Positions 61,189 to 64,000 of a DNA stretch of 64,000 nucleotides are shown piece after piece. Positions within the stretch are counted from its first letter, which is position 1, and every line of letters starts with the position of its first letter. Source of the stretch: Breoghania sp037026715. Its GTDB lineage: Bacteria > Pseudomonadota > Alphaproteobacteria > Rhizobiales > Stappiaceae. The DNA is taken from assembly GCF_037026715.1 (NCBI RefSeq), contig NZ_JBANCG010000011.1, positions 62,001 through 126,000 on the forward strand, given 5' to 3'. The translations under genes were made by a program, and so were the position numbers. The notes under the pieces were generated by a model, which was given only the letters and a program-made list of their open reading frames with translations, ran no database searches and was not told the origin of the DNA.

Positions 61189-62499
61189 ATGCTCAAAACT
61201 GCAATTCTCTCCGCCACCGGCCTTTTCGTCGTGATCGGAGCGGCCTCGGCCGCGGATGTCACGGCGCTCAAGCCCCCCGCTCTCCCGCTCGGGTCCGTGT
61301 CCTTTCCGAATGGCAAGTCGATCGATCTCTCGGTCGGCTTCGGCTCCGGCGCCTACCACCGGCCGGGCGATCCGGAAAACGTCTTCTACACGATCACTGA
61401 TCGCGGGCCGAACATCGATTGCAAGGGCGACGCAAAGAAGCTCATCGGCCTCGACGAAAAAGCCATGTGCGACGGCAATCTCGACGGCAAGGTCTTCCCG
61501 CAGCCCGGCTTCACGCCGACCATCTATCAGATGACGATCGGCGATGACGGTGCGGTCAGCGTCACCGAAACGACCCCGCTGCGCGGCCAGGACGGCAAGC
61601 TGCTGAGCGGCCTGCCCAATCCGCTGACCGGAACGACGACCGAAGCCGGCTATTCTCCGGAGGGCAAGAAGATCACGTCCACGCCCAACGGCTTCGATTC
61701 CGAGGCGATTGCGCGTCTCGCCGATGGCAGCTACTGGATCGGTGAGGAATACGGCGTGTCGATCGCCCATGTGGCCGCCGACGGCAAGGTGCTGGAACGT
61801 CTCGTGCCGGCCGGGCTGGAGAGCGACTACGCCGGGGCCGACTATCCCGTGAAAGGCGCGTTGCCCGCCATCTTGATGAAGCGCAAGCTCAACCGCGGCA
61901 TCGAGGGCCTGTCGGCCTCGCCGGACGGCTCGACGCTGTACTTCTCGATCCAGAGCCCGCTCGCCAATCCCGACAACGCGGCTTACAAGAAATCGCGGAC
62001 CGTGCGAATCTTCAAGTTCGATCCGAAGAGCGAGAAGGTTCTGGGCGAATACGCCTATCCGCTCGACGAGCCCGCGACGTTCAAGGCGGACAGCGCCAAG
62101 AAGACGCCCAAGCAGAGTTCGGTGAAGGTGTCGGAACTGACGGCCCTTGGCCACGATCAGCTGCTGGTTCTCGAACGCATCTCCAGGACCACGAAGCTCT
62201 ACAAGGTCGACCTTGCCGCCGCCAATCCCGTGCCGACCACGTTCGACGATGCGGCGCTGAGCCCCAGCCTGGAGCAGCTGGCGCCGAAAGATCTCGCCGC
62301 CGCCGGCGTCGCCGTTCTTTCCAAGACGCTGGTGCTCGACAGCGACGATCTCCCCGGCATGCCGGAAAAGATCGAGGGTGTCGCCGTAATGGATCCGAGC
62401 ACGCTGATCCTGACAACCGACAACGATTTCGGCATCGCCGGCGCCGACAGCGCCATCGTCAAGGTGCATCTCGACAAGCCGCTCGCCGCGGTGAACTGA
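61189..62499 (+). CDS. Secreted phytase-like esterase (esterase-like domain)
   Basis: A 436-residue protein with a Sec signal peptide (MLKTAILSATGLFVVIGAASAAD). The mature part is the beta-propeller-like 'esterase-like activity of phytase' family: SVGFGSGAYHRPGDPENVFYTITDRGPNIDC, GFDSEAIARLADGSYWIGEEYG, GIEGLSASPDGSTLYFSIQSPL, and IEGVAVMDPSTLILTTDNDFGI. Its substrate is not known; activity on phosphate esters is implied by the family name only. A single gene followed by a strong terminator. Confidence 0.87.
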   Translation: MLKTAILSATGLFVVIGAASAADVTALKPPALPLGSVSFPNGKSIDLSVGFGSGAYHRPGDPENVFYTITDRGPNIDCKGDAKKLIGLDEKAMCDGNLDGKVFPQPGFTPTIYQMTIGDDGAVSVTETTPLRGQDGKLLSGLPNPLTGTTTEAGYSPEGKKITSTPNGFDSEAIARLADGSYWIGEEYGVSIAHVAADGKVLERLVPAGLESDYAGADYPVKGALPAILMKRKLNRGIEGLSASPDGSTLYFSIQSPLANPDNAAYKKSRTVRIFKFDPKSEKVLGEYAYPLDEPATFKADSAKKTPKQSSVKVSELTALGHDQLLVLERISRTTKLYKVDLAAANPVPTTFDDAALSPSLEQLAPKDLAAAGVAVLSKTLVLDSDDLPGMPEKIEGVAVMDPSTLILTTDNDFGIAGADSAIVKVHLDKPLAAVN

Positions 62500-62529
62500 G
62501 AACGGGGTCGAAGTCGCCCAAAAACAGAA

Positions 62530-62556
62530 GGCCGGCGTCGAACGCCGGCCTTTTTT
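62530..62556 (+). terminator. Rho-independent terminator of phytase-like gene
   Basis: GGCCGGCGT, loop CGA, ACGCCGGCC, then TTTTTT. Confidence 0.93.
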
Positions 62557-62706
62557 ATTGCAGACCGATCGATCGTCTCCGTCGCGCGGTGGCAACACGG
62601 AAGACGGCCTAGCGGCCCCTCTGAGGCCGGAGGGGAAACCGCAAGGCGGCGGATACCGGAGGCTTGCCGCTGTCTCTGGAGGCTCGCCTGAACCGGTTTC
62701 GGGTCC

Positions 62707-63450
62707 TTACCAGGGCTGCCTTGCCGGCCCCACGGTGAACTCGTTGACCGTGGTGTCTTCCGGCATGTCGAGCGCGAAAGCGACCACTTCGGCGATCCGG
62801 TCCGGCGATATTCCGAAGTCGGCATAAAGATCCTTCATGCCTTCGGCCGTTTTCGTGTCGGTGATCGTCGTGAGAAGCTCGGTATTGATGGCCGCAGGGT
62901 AGATGGTGGCGGTCCGAATATTCGTGCCTTCCATGGCCGATTCCATGCGCAGAACCTCCATGAAGTCCCGCACGAACCACTTGGTGCCGCCATAAACGGC
63001 GCTTCCGGGATAGGCCTTCAAGCCGGCAACCGAGGACGTCGCGAGGATGTGGCCGGATTTCTGGCTAAGAAAGGTCGGCATGACCGCGGCCACGCCATTG
63101 AGCACGCCCGTGATGTTGACATCCACCATCTTGTGCCATTCGTCGGTCTTCAGCGCGGAGACCGGGCTGCTCGGCATCAATCCGGCATTCAGGAAGATGG
63201 CATCGACGCGGCCGAACGTGTCCTTGGCGAGTTTGACGATCGCATCGTTTTCCGCCGGACTGGTCACATCCAGCACCTGATGGATGGCGTGGCCGCCAGC
63301 CTCGCCGATATCTTCGGCGATCTCTTTGAGCCTGTCTTCGCGCCGCGCGCCAAGCACCACCTTCGCGCCCCTGTCGGCGAGCAGTCTTGCCGCCGCTTCT
63401 CCGATGCCGGAAGACGCGCCGGTAATAATGACGACTTTATCCTTGATCAT
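62707..63450 (-). CDS. Short-chain dehydrogenase/reductase
   Basis: A 247-residue classical SDR: NAD(P)-binding ITGASSGIG with GARREDRL (Arg suggests NADP), NAGL, catalytic Ser in ILATSSVAG and Tyr-x-x-x-Lys in VYGGTKWF. The catalytic Tyr-Gly-Gly-Thr-Lys is intact. It lies 27 bases downstream of the cupin gene on the same strand and should be cotranscribed with it. Substrate unknown. Confidence 0.93.
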   Translation of the reverse strand: MIKDKVVIITGASSGIGEAAARLLADRGAKVVLGARREDRLKEIAEDIGEAGGHAIHQVLDVTSPAENDAIVKLAKDTFGRVDAIFLNAGLMPSSPVSALKTDEWHKMVDVNITGVLNGVAAVMPTFLSQKSGHILATSSVAGLKAYPGSAVYGGTKWFVRDFMEVLRMESAMEGTNIRTATIYPAAINTELLTTITDTKTAEGMKDLYADFGISPDRIAEVVAFALDMPEDTTVNEFTVGPARQPW

Positions 63451-63477
63451 GCTCGATACTCTTTTTGCTTGGTCCGT

Positions 63478-63882
63478 TCAGGCGGCGTATTGCTCGTCCG
63501 TCACCTTTTCCATCCAGTCGACCGCCTTGCCGTTCTGGACTTCCTGAATGGCAGTGTGGGTCATGGCGGCATCCGGGGCGGCGCCGTGCCAGTGCTTTTC
63601 GCCCGGCGCGAACCAGACGACGTCGCCGACCCTGATTTCCTCGATTGGTCCGCCCCAGCGCTGCACACGCCCGACACCGGCCGTAACGATCAGCGTTTGC
63701 CCGAGCGGGTGCGTGTGCCAAGCCGTACGCGCGCCCGGCTGAAACGCGACGCTCGCTCCCTGAACCCGTTCCTTGTCGACCGGGTTGAAGAGCATTTCGA
63801 CCTCCACCGCCCCCGTGAACCAGTCGGTCGGGCCGGGGCCGGTCGACCGGTTTTCGGCGCGAATGATTTCCATGTTGCTCAT
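63478..63882 (-). CDS. Cupin-domain protein
   Basis: A 134-residue single cupin: ASVAFQPGARTAWHTHPLGQTLIVTAGVGRVQRWG and IRVGDVVWFAPGEKHWHGAAPDAAMTH hold the His/Glu metal residues of the two cupin motifs. It resembles the carboxymuconolactone-decarboxylase-associated cupins that often accompany SDRs. First gene of a two-gene operon. Confidence 0.9.
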   Translation of the reverse strand: MSNMEIIRAENRSTGPGPTDWFTGAVEVEMLFNPVDKERVQGASVAFQPGARTAWHTHPLGQTLIVTAGVGRVQRWGGPIEEIRVGDVVWFAPGEKHWHGAAPDAAMTHTAIQEVQNGKAVDWMEKVTDEQYAA

Positions 63883-64000
63883 CCTTTCCTCGGGTTTGTT
63901 GCCTTGGCTTCCTTGTCTGCTGGCAAGATAGGGAACGATGCGCTATTCGATTAGATGCGATAAATCGGATGTACTATTGAACAGGCTTCAATAATGGCGC
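63883..64000. promoter_or_regulatory. Promoter region of the cupin-SDR operon
   Basis: The final 118 bases are AT-richer and contain imperfect inverted sequence (ATTCGATTAGATGCGATAAATCGGAT). An ATG at 63994 may begin a divergent gene, possibly its LysR-type regulator, but only two codons are visible. Confidence 0.4.

Noticed and set aside
1..64000. CRISPR arrays, rRNA genes, complete insertion sequences or prophage
   Set aside because: No regularly spaced repeats, rRNA sequence, transposase, integrase or phage structural gene was seen.

Overview
The window looks like the chromosome of a GC-rich alphaproteobacterium, probably Hyphomicrobiales. Signs are the hut gene set, an SD-led cydX with cydABDC, Tat-exported oxidoreductases, alphaproteobacterial intergenic palindromes and a tRNA-Arg-like acceptor sequence. 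No species can be named from sequence alone.

Layout. (1) 1-2148, minus: an SGNH-hydrolase-like protein, an overlapping 33-residue peptide gene and a partial protein of unknown family running off the left edge. (2) 2372-9298: histidine utilisation, hutD-hutU-hutG'-hutH-hutI (minus) divergent from hutF' and hutC (plus). hutG keeps only its C-terminal half; hutF has a large internal deletion plus a frameshift. (3) 9390-13310, minus: a polar amino-acid ABC importer with a DUF3830-type protein and an unknown 160-residue protein. A shared TGTATAGACATAT site in both promoters ties it to HutC. (4) 13802-18480: a Tat-exported FAD amine/amino-acid oxidase, then a Tat-exported diacetylphloroglucinol-hydrolase-like protein with a divergent LysR regulator. 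The latter pair is bounded by a 17-bp direct repeat, one copy of which is the 3' end of a tRNA-like element.

(5) 18732-32468 is the most interesting part: a biosynthetic cluster that I do not recognise as any described pathway. Its left arm (minus) holds a stand-alone adenylation domain and a leucyl-tRNA-synthetase homologue with a remodelled leucine pocket, an altered editing motif and no C-terminal domain. Upstream of these lies a 66-residue small protein with a perfect ribosome binding site. Its right arm (plus) holds a carrier protein, a SyrB2-type non-haem iron halogenase (His-Gln-Ala facial motif), two type II thioesterases, an RraA-like aldolase-fold protein, a branched-chain aminotransferase, an isopropylmalate-synthase-like enzyme without its regulatory domain, and an NtaA/SnaA-type flavin monooxygenase. 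The natural reading is that a branched-chain-type amino acid is made, loaded on the carrier, chlorinated, released and further oxidised. The leucine-type enzymes supply substrate, and the synthetase homologue either activates an unusual amino acid or confers resistance.

(6) 32689-44240: an RpiR regulator, a Tat-exported molybdenum oxidoreductase, then a family-5 (dipeptide-type) ABC importer with two tandem glycerophosphodiester phosphodiesterases, flanked by inverted intergenic repeats. (7) 44434-54509, minus: an octahaem cytochrome c and its cytochrome b partner, a small conserved protein, a Crp/Fnr regulator, and cydC-cydD-cydX-cydB-cydA for the bd oxidase. (8) 54620-64000: a conserved small protein, a tandem universal stress protein, a SulP transporter (with a duplicated N-terminal scrap 1.1 kb away), a glutathione transferase, a frameshifted quinone oxidoreductase with a divergent LysR gene, a phytase-like esterase, a short-chain dehydrogenase and a cupin.
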